DNA of 64,000 bases, from NCBI GenBank assembly GCA_027483665.1, contig JAIXUC010000029.1, positions 16,672 through 80,671 on the forward strand, in the 5' to 3' direction. The stretch comes from Comamonadaceae bacterium. GTDB taxonomy: Bacteria; Pseudomonadota; Gammaproteobacteria; Burkholderiales; Burkholderiaceae_C. Within the stretch, counting starts at the first letter, position 1; every line of letters begins with the position of its first letter. Made by a program: the position numbers and the translations under genes. Below, in pieces: positions 37,575 through 47,162 of the stretch. The notes beneath the pieces were generated by a model. It was given only the letters and a program-made list of their open reading frames with translations, was not told where the DNA came from and did not search any database.

Positions 37575-37901
37575 ATGCTTTACCGTTTCACCTCCCGCGA
37601 AACCGCTGATGTCTTGATGTTGGATACGCACGCGCACAGGCTGCTGGAGATCATCGGGCGGCCACCTGGGCCCACCGGCATCATCGTCTGGACCTCCATG
37701 GCTCTGGCCATGCAGCGCTTGCAGCAGGCCATACAAGCCGATGAGGCGCTGGCGGCACAAACCGACGCGACAAAAGAAAAGGCCCGGGAAGAACCCGAGC
37801 CTTCTGAGAACCCCGTCAGCCTGCGTCAGCGCGCCGCGCCCTTGTTGGCGATGATGGAGCGTTGCCAAGCAGCGCAGCGCGACATCGTCTGGGGCGTGTA
37901 G
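37575..37901 (+). CDS. DUF1840 family protein
   Basis: A 108-residue protein starting MLYRFTSRETADVLMLD and carrying LLEIIGRPPGPTGII, the pattern of DUF1840 proteins known mainly from betaproteobacteria; no function is established. An acidic, Lys/Glu-rich linker (about residues 60-80) separates this from a C-terminal helix (RAAPLLAMMERCQAA). The linker DNA contains a hairpin that looks like a terminator for the convergent gene on the minus strand. It has no clear partner in the neighbourhood. Confidence 0.85.
   Translation: MLYRFTSRETADVLMLDTHAHRLLEIIGRPPGPTGIIVWTSMALAMQRLQQAIQADEALAAQTDATKEKAREEPEPSENPVSLRQRAAPLLAMMERCQAAQRDIVWGV
37772..37803 (-). terminator. Probable terminator of the TctC-type gene, lying inside the DUF1840 gene
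   Basis: Read on the minus strand: stem AAGGCTCGGG / CCCGGGCCTT (37794-37803 with 37779-37788, one mismatch) around TTCTT, followed by TTCTTTTG. It lies about 130 bp beyond the stop of the minus-strand binding-protein gene and within the coding sequence of the convergent DUF1840 gene. Confidence 0.65.
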
Positions 37902-37930
37902 CGCCTTGCAGCCGAAATGAGTTGGCGCGA

Positions 37931-38911
37931 TCAGTCTGCGTACTGACCAGCCTTGTCCACCACAGCCTTCAGCTTGATGATCTCTGCGGCCACGAACTTC
38001 TTGTGTTCAGCTGGTTCGACGCGGCGGTCGGTCACCACCAGAGCACCCAAGCCTTCTTGCTTCTTGATGAACTCAGGATCTTTCAGTGCGGCTTTCAGGG
38101 CGGTGTTGAGCGTGGCCAAGATGGGCGCTGGCGTGCCCTTGGGGGCGTACAGGCCGTGCCAGACGGTGAGATCGAACCCCTTCAGGCCCATTTCGTTGAG
38201 GGTGGGGTAGTCTTTCAGCAGCTTGTGGCCAGACAGTGGTTTGGCCGTGGTCACAGCGAAGGCCTTGACGCGACCCGATTCGATTTGCCCGGTGGTGTTG
38301 GTGGTCTGGTCACACATCACGTCGACTTGGCCGCCGATCAGCGCCGTCATGGCCGGGCCTGTGCCACCAAAAGGAATGGTCGTCATGGCTTCGTTGGCCT
38401 TCACAGCCGACTGCCACATCAGGCCGCACAGGTGAGAAGCTGAGCCCAGCCCGGCGTGCGCCAAGTTCAGCTTGCCTGCGTTGGCGCGGATGTAGTTTTC
38501 GAAGTCGCGGTAAGTGTTGGCAGGCAACTGGGGCTTGCCGATCAGGGTCATGGGTACTTCGTTGACCATGCCCAGGTATTCGAAGTCTTCCAGTGGGTTG
38601 TACTGGAGCTTGCGGTAGAGCGCCGGGGTGGCGGCCATGCCGATGTGGAACAACAGCAGGGTGTGGCCATCGGGGGCGGCGCGCGCCACCTTCGTAGCAC
38701 CGATGGTGCCGCCAGCACCGGCTGCGTTTTCCACCACGAAGTTCGAGTTGGGTACGAGCTTGCGCATGGTTTCTGCCAAGTCGCGCGCCACGCGGTCGGT
38801 GGGGCCACCTGCAGCGAAGGGCACCACGATGGAGATGGGCTTGGTGGGGTAGCTCTGGGCTTGGGCAGCAAAGGCTGCAACAACTGCCGTCGCGATGATC
38901 AGACGTTTCAT
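37931..38911 (-). CDS. TctC/Bug-family periplasmic substrate-binding protein
   Basis: A 326-residue protein with a signal peptide (MKRLIIATAVVAAFAAQAQ, cleavage after AQA) and the Bug-family motifs: PTKPISIVVPFAAGGPTDRVAR, VVENAAGAGGTIG and VDVMCDQTTNTTGQI. Bug proteins bind small carboxylates or aromatic acids for tripartite tricarboxylate transporters, but many are orphans; no TctA or TctB gene is nearby, so the ligand is unknown. The ATG at 38911 has a GGAG site. It is downstream of a PaaK-like ligase on the same strand, which might hint at an aromatic or fatty-acid ligand. Confidence 0.93.
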   Translation of the reverse strand: MKRLIIATAVVAAFAAQAQSYPTKPISIVVPFAAGGPTDRVARDLAETMRKLVPNSNFVVENAAGAGGTIGATKVARAAPDGHTLLLFHIGMAATPALYRKLQYNPLEDFEYLGMVNEVPMTLIGKPQLPANTYRDFENYIRANAGKLNLAHAGLGSASHLCGLMWQSAVKANEAMTTIPFGGTGPAMTALIGGQVDVMCDQTTNTTGQIESGRVKAFAVTTAKPLSGHKLLKDYPTLNEMGLKGFDLTVWHGLYAPKGTPAPILATLNTALKAALKDPEFIKKQEGLGALVVTDRRVEPAEHKKFVAAEIIKLKAVVDKAGQYAD

Positions 38912-39012
38912 GGAGTCTCCTGGGTTTGGACGAGGCATCCTAAGTCGGGCCTTTTGCCGGCCCATCGTGGGAAGTACGTAAGGGCAATCACGGGGCGCAG
39001 ACCTGCGCCCAA

Positions 39013-40293
39013 TTACTGGTAGGTGCGCGCGTCTTCAATGACTTTGCCATCGTTGGGCAAGCTGCCTGCAGGCACACACTGCACTTCACCGCGCAACTTC
39101 GTCACGTCGCGAATGGCCTCTGCGATGCGTTCGTTCAGGCCCTCGGGTACAGCGCTCGGTTCGCCTGCCACTTCGACGTGCAGCGTCATGCGGTCGTTGG
39201 CCATTTCGCCCTGCACCACCAAGCGCGCACGCCCGACTTCTGAGAATCGGCGCGTGATGTCGTGCACTTGAGAGGGGTGAATGAACATGCCACGCACTTT
39301 GGTGGTTTGGTCGGCGCGGCCCAGCCAGCCGCGAATGCGCAGGTTGGTGCGACCGGTGGGGCAAGGCCCCGGCAGCACAGCAGACAGGTCGCCCGTACCA
39401 AAGCGCACCAGCGGGTAGTCGGGGCTGAAGCTGGTCACCACGACCTCGCCCACTTCACCGTCGGGCACGGGCTCTTGAGTGCCGGGCCGCACGATCTCCA
39501 GCAGCACGCCTTCATCGACCACCAAGCCTTGGCGGGCCTCGGTCTCATAAGCGATCAGCCCCAGGTCAGCACTGGCGTAGCACTGGTAGGCGGCCACACC
39601 CCGCTCGGCCAGCCAGTCGCGCAGGCTGGGTGGGCAGGCTTCGCCCGAGACCAGCGCGCGGCGCAAGCTGGGCAAAGCCACGCCCATCTCCGCCGCTTTG
39701 TCCAAGATGAGCTTCAAGAAACTGGGCGTTCCGGTGTAGCCCGCAGGCCGCAACTCGGCCATGGCCTGCACCTGCTGCTCGGTCTGCCCGGTGCCACCGG
39801 CAAACACCGTGCAGCCGAGCGCGTGCGCACCGGTTTCCATCATGGAGCCAGCAGGCACGAAGTGGTAGGAGAAGCAGTTGTGCACCAAATCGCCAGAACG
39901 AAAGCCCGCAGCGAACAAGGCACGGGCCATGCGCCAGTAGTCGGGCGCTCGGCCTTCGGGTTCGTAAATCGGGCCTGGACTTGCAAACAAGCGCGGCATG
40001 TGCGGGCCAAATCGGTGTGTGGCAAAGCCGCCGAAGGGGTCCAGTGGGTGGTCACTTGGAAGGCTCTCCGTGCGCAGGCGCTTTTGGCGTTCGTGCAATT
40101 CGGCCTTGCGCGTCACGGGCAGGCGCGCCAGTGCCGCGCGGCTGGTGACCTGCTGAGCGTCCACACCCTGAAGACGCTCGCCCAGCGCCGCCGTGGTTTG
40201 GGCCCTTTGCACCTGTTGCGGCAGTGCCGCGAACAGTGCCGCTTCTCGTTGCGCGGTGCTGCGCGTCTCCAGGCTGTCGTAGTGATCGCTCAT
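39013..40293 (-). CDS. PaaK-like (phenylacetate-CoA ligase family) adenylating enzyme
   Basis: A 426-residue protein of the ANL superfamily, PaaK subgroup. Visible motifs are the PaaK-type YTGTPSFLKLIL segment, the LVSGEACPPSLR block, the YASADLGLIAYE region, the acidic FGTGDLSAVLPG hinge-side motif and RIRGWLGRADQTTKVRGMFIHP of the C-terminal domain. It should activate a carboxylic acid to its CoA ester, but the acid is not phenylacetate with any certainty, since no paa genes are nearby. The Bug-type binding protein gene lies downstream. Confidence 0.88.
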   Translation of the reverse strand: MSDHYDSLETRSTAQREAALFAALPQQVQRAQTTAALGERLQGVDAQQVTSRAALARLPVTRKAELHERQKRLRTESLPSDHPLDPFGGFATHRFGPHMPRLFASPGPIYEPEGRAPDYWRMARALFAAGFRSGDLVHNCFSYHFVPAGSMMETGAHALGCTVFAGGTGQTEQQVQAMAELRPAGYTGTPSFLKLILDKAAEMGVALPSLRRALVSGEACPPSLRDWLAERGVAAYQCYASADLGLIAYETEARQGLVVDEGVLLEIVRPGTQEPVPDGEVGEVVVTSFSPDYPLVRFGTGDLSAVLPGPCPTGRTNLRIRGWLGRADQTTKVRGMFIHPSQVHDITRRFSEVGRARLVVQGEMANDRMTLHVEVAGEPSAVPEGLNERIAEAIRDVTKLRGEVQCVPAGSLPNDGKVIEDARTYQ

Positions 40294-40388
40294 GCCGTCT
40301 CCTTCGGGTCAACCGACTTTACCCGGCCCCGCCCCACGATCGCGCTCCTTAATCCCGCTCCACGATCCCGCGCCTAAACTCGCGCGCC

Positions 40389-41189
40389 ATGCCTGCGCCG
40401 CCACAGCCACCGTCTGCGCTCCCAGCGCCATCCTCCGGCACCAGCCGCCTAAACAAGCGCATGGCCGAACTGGGCATGTGCTCGCGGCGCGAGGCTGATG
40501 AGTGGATCGAGCGCGGTTGGGTGCGCGTTGATGGTGAGCTGGCCCGCACCGGCATGCAAGTGGCGCCCGAATCCCGCATCACGGTGGACAAGCGGGCTCA
40601 GGGCGAGCAAGCCCAGCGTGTGACTTTTGTGCTGCACAAGCCCATGGGCTATGTGAGTGCCCAGGCCGAAGACGGCCACCCGCCAGCGGTGACGCTGATC
40701 GGCCCACGCACCCATTGGCGCGATGACCCCAGCCGTCAGCGCTTCGAGCCAGCCCAGCTGCGTGGCTTGGCACCTGCTGGCCGGCTCGACATCGACTCCG
40801 TGGGCCTGCTGGTGCTGACTCAAGACGGCCGTGTGGCGCGCCAGCTCATCGGCGAAGACAGCGAGGTCGACAAGGAATACCTGGTGCGCGTGCGGCTAGG
40901 CTCTGTGGTGCAAGACGTGCGCGCCGCCGTGCCCCCCGCTGCCTTGCAGCGCTTGCGCCATGGCCTGAGCCTCGACGGCCAGCCGCTCAAGCCCGCCGTG
41001 GTGGAGTGGGAGAACCCGGAACAACTGCGTTTCGTGTTGCGCGAAGGCAAAAAGCGGCAGATCCGCCGCATGTGCGAGGCGGTGGGCCTGCAGGTGACCG
41101 GGCTCAAGCGCATTCGCATCGGGCGCGTCGCCTTGGGTCATTTGCCTGTGGGCCAGTGGCGTTATCTGGGCGGTCACGAGCGGTTTTGA
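40389..41189 (+). CDS. rluF: RluF-like rRNA pseudouridine synthase
   Basis: A 266-residue RsuA/RluB/E/F-type enzyme: an S4 RNA-binding domain at about residues 19-67 (SRLNKRMAELGMCSRREAD), then the synthase domain with catalytic Asp134 in GRLDIDSVGLLVLT and the late EGKKRQIRRMCEAVG block. The GRLD-x-DS motif is closest to RluF, which modifies 23S rRNA near position 2604 in Escherichia coli. Precise specificity is inferred. The Pro/Ala-rich N-terminus is not part of a known domain. Confidence 0.85.
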   Translation: MPAPPQPPSALPAPSSGTSRLNKRMAELGMCSRREADEWIERGWVRVDGELARTGMQVAPESRITVDKRAQGEQAQRVTFVLHKPMGYVSAQAEDGHPPAVTLIGPRTHWRDDPSRQRFEPAQLRGLAPAGRLDIDSVGLLVLTQDGRVARQLIGEDSEVDKEYLVRVRLGSVVQDVRAAVPPAALQRLRHGLSLDGQPLKPAVVEWENPEQLRFVLREGKKRQIRRMCEAVGLQVTGLKRIRIGRVALGHLPVGQWRYLGGHERF

Positions 41190-41205
41190 GGGGCTTGCCC
41201 CGGGC

Positions 41206-41234
41206 CTTGAAAGCTGGAGTCCCCAGCCCAACTT
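41206..41234 (+). promoter_or_regulatory. Possible sigma-32 heat-shock promoter of htpG
   Basis: CTTGAAA at 41206-41212 matches the RpoH -35 consensus exactly; 14 bp later CCCAACTT partly matches the -10 consensus CCCCATNT. It is about 80 bp ahead of the htpG ATG, which is a heat-shock gene. The -10 match is only partial. Confidence 0.45.
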
Positions 41235-41312
41235 CAGCAACAGAAACAGCAACAACCCCAGCTGAACGCCACTCCAGTTACGCCCCTTTTTTTTACATCC
41301 CATGAGCCCACC

Positions 41313-43247
41313 ATGAGCAAACAAACCCTTTCCTTCCAGGCCGAAGTCGCGCAACTGCTGCACCTGGTCACGCACTCGCTGTATTCCAACCCCGACATCT
41401 TTGTGCGCGAGTTGGTCTCCAACGCCTCGGATGCTTGCGACAAGCTGCGCTTCGAGGCGCTGGACCACGGCGAGCTGTACGAAGACCAGCCCGAGCTGAA
41501 AGTGAAGATTGGCTTCGACAAAGCTGCTCGCACGCTGTCCATCACCGACAACGGCATCGGCATGAGCGAGCAAGAGGCCATCGATCACCTGGGCACCATC
41601 GCCAAAAGCGGCACGCGCGAGTTCATGGGCCGCTTGAGCGGCGACCAGAAGTCCGACGCGCAGCTGATTGGCCAGTTCGGTGTGGGTTTCTATTCAGGCT
41701 TCATCGTGGCCGATCGCATCACGGTGGAGTCGCGCCGAGCCGGTTTGGCTGCAGCCCAGGGCGTGCGTTGGGTCAGTGCCGGCACGGGGGACTTTGAAGT
41801 GGAGGCCATCGAGCGCGCCGAGCGTGGCACCACCGTCACCCTGCACCTGCGCGAAGACGCCAGCGACTACCTCTCCACCTGGAAGCTCAAGGGCATCGTC
41901 TCCAAGTACTCAGACCACATCAGCCTGCCCATCCTCATGCGCAAGGAAGAGTGGAAAGAGGGCGAGGAAGGCAAGGGCGGTGAGATGGTGCTCACCGACG
42001 AATGGGAGCCGGTGAACCAAGGCAGCGCCTTGTGGACGCGCGCCAAGAAAGACATCACGCCTGAGCAGTACACCGAGTTTTACAAGCAAATCAGCCACGA
42101 CCATGAGGCCCCGCTGACCTGGAGCCATAACCGCGTGGAAGGCAGCACCGAATACACGCAGTTGCTCTACATCCCGGCCAAAGCGCCCATGGATTTGTGG
42201 AACCGCGAGAAGGCCCCAGGCGTGAAGCTGTATGTGCGGCGCGTGTTCATCATGGACGAGGCCACCGCCTTGCTGCCGACCTATCTGCGCTTTGTGAAAG
42301 GCGTGGTCGACTCGGCCGATTTGCCGTTGAACGTCAGCCGTGAACTGCTGCAAGAAAGCCGCGACGTGAAAGCCATCCGCGAGGGCAACACCCGCCGCGT
42401 GCTCGGCTTGCTGGAAGACATGGCGCGCAAGGCAGAGCCCGCAGCCCAGGACGCCGAGCCAGCTCAGGCCGCCGCATCTGAAGAAGAGCGCGGCCAATAC
42501 GCCAGTTTCTACGCCGAGTTCGGCTCGGTGCTCAAGGAAGGTTTGGGCGAAGACTTCACGCACCGCGACCGCCTGGCCAAGCTGCTGCGCTACGCCAGCA
42601 CGCAGAGCGACACGCCCAGCGTTGGCCTGGCCGACTACAAGGCGCGCATGAAGGAAGGCCAGGAGGCCATTTACTACATCACCGCCGACACGCTGGCAGC
42701 CGCCAAGAGCAGCCCGCAGTTGGAGGTGTTTCGCAAGAAGGGCATCGAGGTGCTGCTCATGACCGACCGGGTCGACGAGTGGGCCTTGAGCTTCCTGCAT
42801 GAGTTCGAAGGCACACCGCTGCAATCGGTGGCCAAGGGCCAGGTCGATTTGGGCAAGCTCCAAGACGAAGAAGAAAAGAAGGCCGCCGAGCAAGCCGCAG
42901 AAACTTTCAAACCGGTGCTGGAGCGTTTGAAGGCCTCTTTGAAGGACAAGGCCCAAGACGTGCGCGTGACCACGCGGCTGGTCGACTCACCAGCTTGCTT
43001 GGTGGTGCAAGACCACGGCATGAGCACGCAACTCGCGCGGCTGCTCAAACAGGCCGGCCAAAGTGCCCCAGAGGTGAAGCCCATTCTGGAAGTGAACGCA
43101 GACCACGCGCTGGTGAAGAAGCTGGAGGCCAGCCCGCACTTCGACGACTTGGCGCACATCCTGTTCGACCAAGCCCTGCTGGCAGAAGGCGGCCTGCCCG
43201 AAGACCCGGCGGCCTACGTCAGAAGGGTCAACACGCTGTTGGTCTGA
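41313..43247 (+). CDS. htpG: Chaperone HtpG (Hsp90)
   Basis: The 644-residue Hsp90 homologue has the N-terminal GHKL ATPase with [19 protein letters not shown] and GQFGVGFYS; the middle domain with [15 protein letters not shown] containing the catalytic arginine; and the C-terminal dimerisation region. A short Ala/Glu-rich insertion ([16 protein letters not shown]) near residues 370-390 is not conserved in most HtpG. The ATG at 41313 is preceded by a T-rich tract. The gene is followed by an inverted repeat and tandem repeats. Confidence 0.97.
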   Translation: MSKQTLSFQAEVAQLLHLVTHSLYSNPDIFVRELVSNASDACDKLRFEALDHGELYEDQPELKVKIGFDKAARTLSITDNGIGMSEQEAIDHLGTIAKSGTREFMGRLSGDQKSDAQLIGQFGVGFYSGFIVADRITVESRRAGLAAAQGVRWVSAGTGDFEVEAIERAERGTTVTLHLREDASDYLSTWKLKGIVSKYSDHISLPILMRKEEWKEGEEGKGGEMVLTDEWEPVNQGSALWTRAKKDITPEQYTEFYKQISHDHEAPLTWSHNRVEGSTEYTQLLYIPAKAPMDLWNREKAPGVKLYVRRVFIMDEATALLPTYLRFVKGVVDSADLPLNVSRELLQESRDVKAIREGNTRRVLGLLEDMARKAEPAAQDAEPAQAAASEEERGQYASFYAEFGSVLKEGLGEDFTHRDRLAKLLRYASTQSDTPSVGLADYKARMKEGQEAIYYITADTLAAAKSSPQLEVFRKKGIEVLLMTDRVDEWALSFLHEFEGTPLQSVAKGQVDLGKLQDEEEKKAAEQAAETFKPVLERLKASLKDKAQDVRVTTRLVDSPACLVVQDHGMSTQLARLLKQAGQSAPEVKPILEVNADHALVKKLEASPHFDDLAHILFDQALLAEGGLPEDPAAYVRRVNTLLV

Positions 43248-43297
43248 GCGCTCACGCGTTCGCTACGAGCTCCCAACCGTTCGACACGAGCCCCTAT

Positions 43298-43357
43298 CCG
43301 TTCGCCCTGAGCCTGTCGAAGGGCTCGTGAGGGCTTCGACAGGCTCAGCCCGAACGG
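43298..43357. repeat. Imperfect inverted repeat after htpG (REP-like element)
   Basis: Arms of 27 bp at 43298-43324 and 43331-43357 share the core CTGAGCCTGTCGAAG / CTTCGACAGGCTCAG and are separated by a few bases. The core is a widespread intergenic palindrome in proteobacterial genomes. It may act as a terminator or mRNA-stabilising hairpin for htpG. Confidence 0.85.
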
Positions 43358-43440
43358 GCAATGCTCAGCCCGAACGGGCAATGCTCAGTTCGAACGGGCA
43401 ATGCTCAGCCCGAACGGGCAATGCTCAGCTCGAACGGATG
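43344..43440. repeat. 20-bp tandem repeat built from the palindrome's end
   Basis: Four contiguous 20-bp units of CTCAGCCCGAACGGGCAATG at 43344-43363, 43364-43383, 43384-43403 (two substitutions) and 43404-43423, plus a partial fifth ending at 43440. The first unit is shared with the right arm of the inverted repeat. There are no spacers. It stops 5 bp before the stop codon of the minus-strand kinase gene. Confidence 0.93.
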
Positions 43441-43444
43441 TGGT

Positions 43445-44521
43445 TCAGGCCGACAGAGGCTCCGCCTGCATGGCCTCTATCTGCTCGTGCAGCGTAGCGA
43501 CCTGGCCTTGCCAGTAGTCACTGCTGCCGAACCAAGGAAAGTGCACCGGAAAGCTGGGGTCGCTCCAGCGGCGGGCCAGCCATGCGCTGTAGTGGATGAG
43601 GCGCAGCGTGCGCAGGACTTCCAGCAAGGCCAGCTCGCGCCGGTCAAAGGGCCGGAACTGTTCGTAGCCTTCAAGAAGGCAAGACAGCGCAAAGGTTTGC
43701 TGTTGGCGGTCGCCTGAAAGCAACATCCACAGATCTTGCACGGCGGGCCCCGTGCAGGCGTCGTCGAGGTCCACGAAGTGCGGGCCCGCACCGGGTGCGT
43801 CTTGCGGCGTCCACAAAATGTTGCCGGGGTGGCAGTCGCCATGCAGCCGCAGGCGCTGGATGTCTGAGCTGGGGAGCATCAGCGCGTGCGCTTGCATGAG
43901 TGCAATGGCCCGTTGGCAGGCCGCGTCCCAGTCGGAGCGCACATCCAGCGGAACGGCCTCGTTGGCCAGCAGCCAGGACCGCGGCTCGACGGCGTAGCGC
44001 TCGATGTCCAGCGACAACCGGTGCCGGAACGGGCTGCGCTCACCCACGCTGTGGATGCGCCCCAAAAAGCGCCCGATCCACTCCAACACCTCGGGGTCTT
44101 CCAGCTCCGGGCGCCGGCCGCCCCGGCGCGGACTGGCAGAAAAGGCAAAGCCCGCGAAGTGGTGCAGCGTGTGGCCTTGCAGCACCAGCGGCCCGATGAC
44201 GGGCACTTCATCGGCCATCAACTCGGCTGCGAAAGCGTGCTCTTCCAGAATCTGCGCTTCTGCCCAGCGACCGGGCCGGTAGAACTTGAGCACCACGCTG
44301 GTGTTACCGCAGAAGGGTTCGTCCAGCTCAGCCAAGATCACCCGGTTCTCATAAGAGCCCAGCGCCTGGATGCGCCCGTCGCCGCGCAAACCCACGCTGT
44401 CCAGCGCGTCGAGCACCACGTCGGGCGTGAGGGTGGCATAGCCGTCGGGCGCTGGCACAGCGTGGGCGGCCCCTGCCTCGGCCTGCTGTGGGTGTGAGGG
44501 CCGACTCGGGTGCTTGTTCAT
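43445..44521 (-). CDS. srkA: SrkA/RdoA-like stress-response kinase
   Basis: A 358-residue protein of the aminoglycoside-phosphotransferase/choline-kinase fold, SrkA (YihE) group: N-terminal lobe with GSYENRVILAELDE, catalytic loop LHGDCHPGNILW and metal-binding FVDLDDACTGPAVQDLWM. In Escherichia coli SrkA is a Ser/Thr kinase that protects cells under envelope and oxidative stress. The N-terminus is about 30 residues longer than the core. It is convergent with htpG across the repeat region. Confidence 0.88.
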   Translation of the reverse strand: MNKHPSRPSHPQQAEAGAAHAVPAPDGYATLTPDVVLDALDSVGLRGDGRIQALGSYENRVILAELDEPFCGNTSVVLKFYRPGRWAEAQILEEHAFAAELMADEVPVIGPLVLQGHTLHHFAGFAFSASPRRGGRRPELEDPEVLEWIGRFLGRIHSVGERSPFRHRLSLDIERYAVEPRSWLLANEAVPLDVRSDWDAACQRAIALMQAHALMLPSSDIQRLRLHGDCHPGNILWTPQDAPGAGPHFVDLDDACTGPAVQDLWMLLSGDRQQQTFALSCLLEGYEQFRPFDRRELALLEVLRTLRLIHYSAWLARRWSDPSFPVHFPWFGSSDYWQGQVATLHEQIEAMQAEPLSA

Positions 44522-44588
44522 GCCGCTATTGTCGGCTTCAGTGCTCTGGTGAATTCCATAGGCCCGGCCCAGCGCAAAGCCTTCGACA

Positions 44589-46226
44589 ATGCAGCCAATG
44601 ACCGACTACGTGATCGTTGGCGCAGGCTCCGCCGGTTGTGTGCTGGCCGCCCGCCTGAGTGAAGACCCCAATACCCAAGTGACGCTTCTGGAGGCGGGAC
44701 CGCCAGACGACAGCGTCCTCATCCACTGCCCGGGCGGCTTGGCCGCCATGGCCAAGACCGGCGCGCACGGTTGGGGCTTTCACACCGAGCCGCAACCCGG
44801 CTTGAATGGTCGCCGCGGTTTTCAGCCCAGAGGGCGGGTGCTGGGTGGCTCCAGCTCCATCAATGCCATGGTCTATGCCCGCGGCCACCCCAGCGACTAC
44901 GACACTTGGCAAGCGATGGGCAACCCCGGCTGGTCTTGGGCCGACGTGCGCCCCTACTTTTTACGCGCCGAGCACAACGAGCGCGGTGCCAGCGAACACC
45001 ACGCCACCGGCGGCCCGCTCAACGTGGCCGACCTGCGCAGCCCCAACCCCTTCGCACGCGACTTCGTTCAAGCCGGTGTGCAGGCCGGCCACCCGCGCAA
45101 CGATGACTTCAACGGCGCGCAACTGGAGGGCTGTGGCCTGTACCAAGTGACGCAGCGCAACGGTGAGCGCTTCAGCGCCGCCAAGGCCTACTTGCTGCCA
45201 GCGCGCGAGCGCCCCAATTTGCGTGTGATCACCGGCGCTCGGGCGCGGCGCATCCTGCTGCAAGGCCAACGCGCCGTGGGTGTGGAGTTCATCGAAGGCG
45301 GGCACCTGCAGCGCATCGACGCCGCGCGCGAGGTGCTGCTGTGCGCCGGTGCGCTGCAATCGCCGCAGTTGCTCATGCTCTCGGGCATTGGCGGCCACAC
45401 CGAACTGCTGCTCAACGGCATCGGCGTGCTGCACCCGCTGCCTGCTGTCGGCCAGCACCTGCAAGACCACGTGGACGTGGTGCAGGTGGTGGACGTGCCG
45501 GGGCGCACCGAGTTGTTTGGCCTGTCTTTGGCCGGTGCTTGGCGCACGCTGCAAGCGGTGCGCGAATGGCGCCGCCAGCGCAGCGGCATGCTCACCAGCA
45601 ACTTTGCAGAAGCCGGTGCCTTTTTGAAGAGCGACCCCGCCGAGGCCGTGCCCGATTTGCAGCTGCACTTCGTGGTGGGCAAACTCATCGACCACGGTCG
45701 CAAAACCGTGTGGGGCCACGGCTATTCTTGCCACGTGTGCCTGCTGCGCCCGAGCAGCGAAGGGCGCTTGCGGCTGGACACCAAGGACCCCATGGCAGCG
45801 CCCCTGATCGACCCTAACTTTTTGGCCGATCACGACGACCTGACGCGCATGATCAGCGGCTTTCGGCTGATGCGGCGCATCTTGCAGCAGCCGGCCTTGG
45901 CGCGGCATGGCGGGCGTGAGCTGCAGCGCAGCGCCGGCGCGCAGACTGACCTGCAGATTGAAGGCTTTCTGCGGGAACACGCCGACACCATCTACCACCC
46001 CAGCGGCACCTGCCGCATGGGGCCCCACGCGCAAGACGCGGTGGTCGATGCGCAGTTGCGCGTACACGGCTTGCAAGGCCTGCGCGTGGTCGATGCCTCG
46101 GTCATGCCCCGGCTGGTGAGCGGCAACACCAATGCACCCACGATCATGATCGCGGAGAAGGCAGCAGACCTCATCCGCGCTTCCTTATCCCCAATCAGCC
46201 AGCCAGCCAGCCAGCCTGCCTCTTAA
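44589..46226 (+). CDS. GMC-family FAD oxidoreductase (choline-dehydrogenase-like)
   Basis: A 545-residue GMC oxidoreductase: FAD-binding [20 protein letters not shown] at the N-terminus, the [18 protein letters not shown] signature near residue 80, [20 protein letters not shown] near 255, and a C-terminal catalytic-site block with HPSGTCRMG and the [17 protein letters not shown] ending. It should oxidise an alcohol, but betaine-synthesis genes are not nearby, so choline as substrate is not supported. The last residues (QPASQPAS) come from a tetranucleotide repeat. Starts at 44589 or 44598 are both possible. Confidence 0.92.
   Translation: MQPMTDYVIVGAGSAGCVLAARLSEDPNTQVTLLEAGPPDDSVLIHCPGGLAAMAKTGAHGWGFHTEPQPGLNGRRGFQPRGRVLGGSSSINAMVYARGHPSDYDTWQAMGNPGWSWADVRPYFLRAEHNERGASEHHATGGPLNVADLRSPNPFARDFVQAGVQAGHPRNDDFNGAQLEGCGLYQVTQRNGERFSAAKAYLLPARERPNLRVITGARARRILLQGQRAVGVEFIEGGHLQRIDAAREVLLCAGALQSPQLLMLSGIGGHTELLLNGIGVLHPLPAVGQHLQDHVDVVQVVDVPGRTELFGLSLAGAWRTLQAVREWRRQRSGMLTSNFAEAGAFLKSDPAEAVPDLQLHFVVGKLIDHGRKTVWGHGYSCHVCLLRPSSEGRLRLDTKDPMAAPLIDPNFLADHDDLTRMISGFRLMRRILQQPALARHGGRELQRSAGAQTDLQIEGFLREHADTIYHPSGTCRMGPHAQDAVVDAQLRVHGLQGLRVVDASVMPRLVSGNTNAPTIMIAEKAADLIRASLSPISQPASQPAS
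46197..46216 (+). repeat. AGCC tetranucleotide repeat at the 3' end of the GMC gene
   Basis: Five perfect AGCC units in the last codons of the GMC oxidoreductase gene. Gain or loss of one unit would shift the frame only after the conserved domain, so the effect on the enzyme should be small. Confidence 0.9.
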
Positions 46227-46248
46227 CAAACCCTGACCTCCAGCCCCC

Positions 46249-47115
46249 ATGCCTGACCCGTCTCCAGACCTGTTTTCCGCTTGGCAACAGCACCTGCTGC
46301 CCAAAGGCGCGCTCACGCGCTTGGCCGGCGCCTTGGCCCGCGCAGAAGCTGGCGCGCTGTCCCACGCCGCCATTGCCCGGTTCATTGCGCACTACCACGT
46401 GAACATGGACGAGGCCGCCGAGCCCAGCCCCCAGGGCTACGCCAGCTTCAATGCCTTCTTCACGCGAGCCCTGCGCGAAGGCGCCCGCCCGCTGGACGCG
46501 CAAGCCGCTTGGCTGTGCCCGGTGGATGGCGCCATCAGCCAGTTGGGTGCCATCGAGGGCGACCAGATTTTTCAGGCCAAGGGCCACCACTACAGCACGC
46601 GTGCCTTGCTAGGCGATGACGCCAACCGCGCCCAAGCTTTCCAAGGCGGTCACTTCGCCACGCTCTACCTGAGCCCGCGCGACTACCACCGCATCCACAT
46701 GCCTTGCGACGGCGTGCTGCGTCGCATGGTGCATGTGCCCGGCGACCTGTATTCGGTCAACCCGGCCACGGCGCGCGCCATTCCCGGCCTGTTTGCCCGC
46801 AACGAGCGCGTGGTGTGCCACTTCGACACGCCGCACGGCCCCATGGCGCTCGTCTTGGTGGGTGCCACCATCGTCGGCAGCATGGCCACGGTGTGGCACG
46901 GCGTGGTCAACCCACCGCGCCCAGGCCATGTGCGCAGCTGGGACTACGCCGACGGCCAGGTGCGTTTGACGCGTGGCGCAGAGATGGGCCGCTTTCTGCT
47001 GGGCTCGACCGTGGTGCTGTTGATGCCGCGCGGCACCATCTCATTCAACCCCGAGTGGCAGCCTGCGCGGCCCGTGAAGATGGGCGAGGCGATGGGCTCA
47101 GCCCAAGCCACCTAA
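46249..47115 (+). CDS. psd: Phosphatidylserine decarboxylase proenzyme
   Basis: It makes phosphatidylethanolamine at the inner membrane. The 288-residue protein has the family blocks FNAFFTRALREGARP, PVDGAISQLG, YLSPRDYHRIHMP and the self-cleavage site LGST at 251-254, where Ser253 becomes the pyruvoyl group. The late FNPEWQPARPVKMGEAMG motif is also typical. It lies 22 bp after the GMC gene. Confidence 0.96.
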   Translation: MPDPSPDLFSAWQQHLLPKGALTRLAGALARAEAGALSHAAIARFIAHYHVNMDEAAEPSPQGYASFNAFFTRALREGARPLDAQAAWLCPVDGAISQLGAIEGDQIFQAKGHHYSTRALLGDDANRAQAFQGGHFATLYLSPRDYHRIHMPCDGVLRRMVHVPGDLYSVNPATARAIPGLFARNERVVCHFDTPHGPMALVLVGATIVGSMATVWHGVVNPPRPGHVRSWDYADGQVRLTRGAEMGRFLLGSTVVLLMPRGTISFNPEWQPARPVKMGEAMGSAQAT

Positions 47116-47162
47116 CGCGCCCAGCACGCAGCCCGTTGGTGCCTAGGCGCGACTGCCCAGGC

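Noticed and set aside
37935..38443. Plus-strand frame opposite the TctC-type gene
   Set aside because: Shadow frame; the minus strand has a full signal peptide and Bug motifs.
38993..39010. Small GC hairpin at the end of the PaaK-like gene
   Set aside because: The stem is present but there is no T tract on the minus strand, so it was not called a terminator.
43344..43440. CRISPR-like array
   Set aside because: Units are contiguous 20-mers without spacers and no cas gene is nearby.
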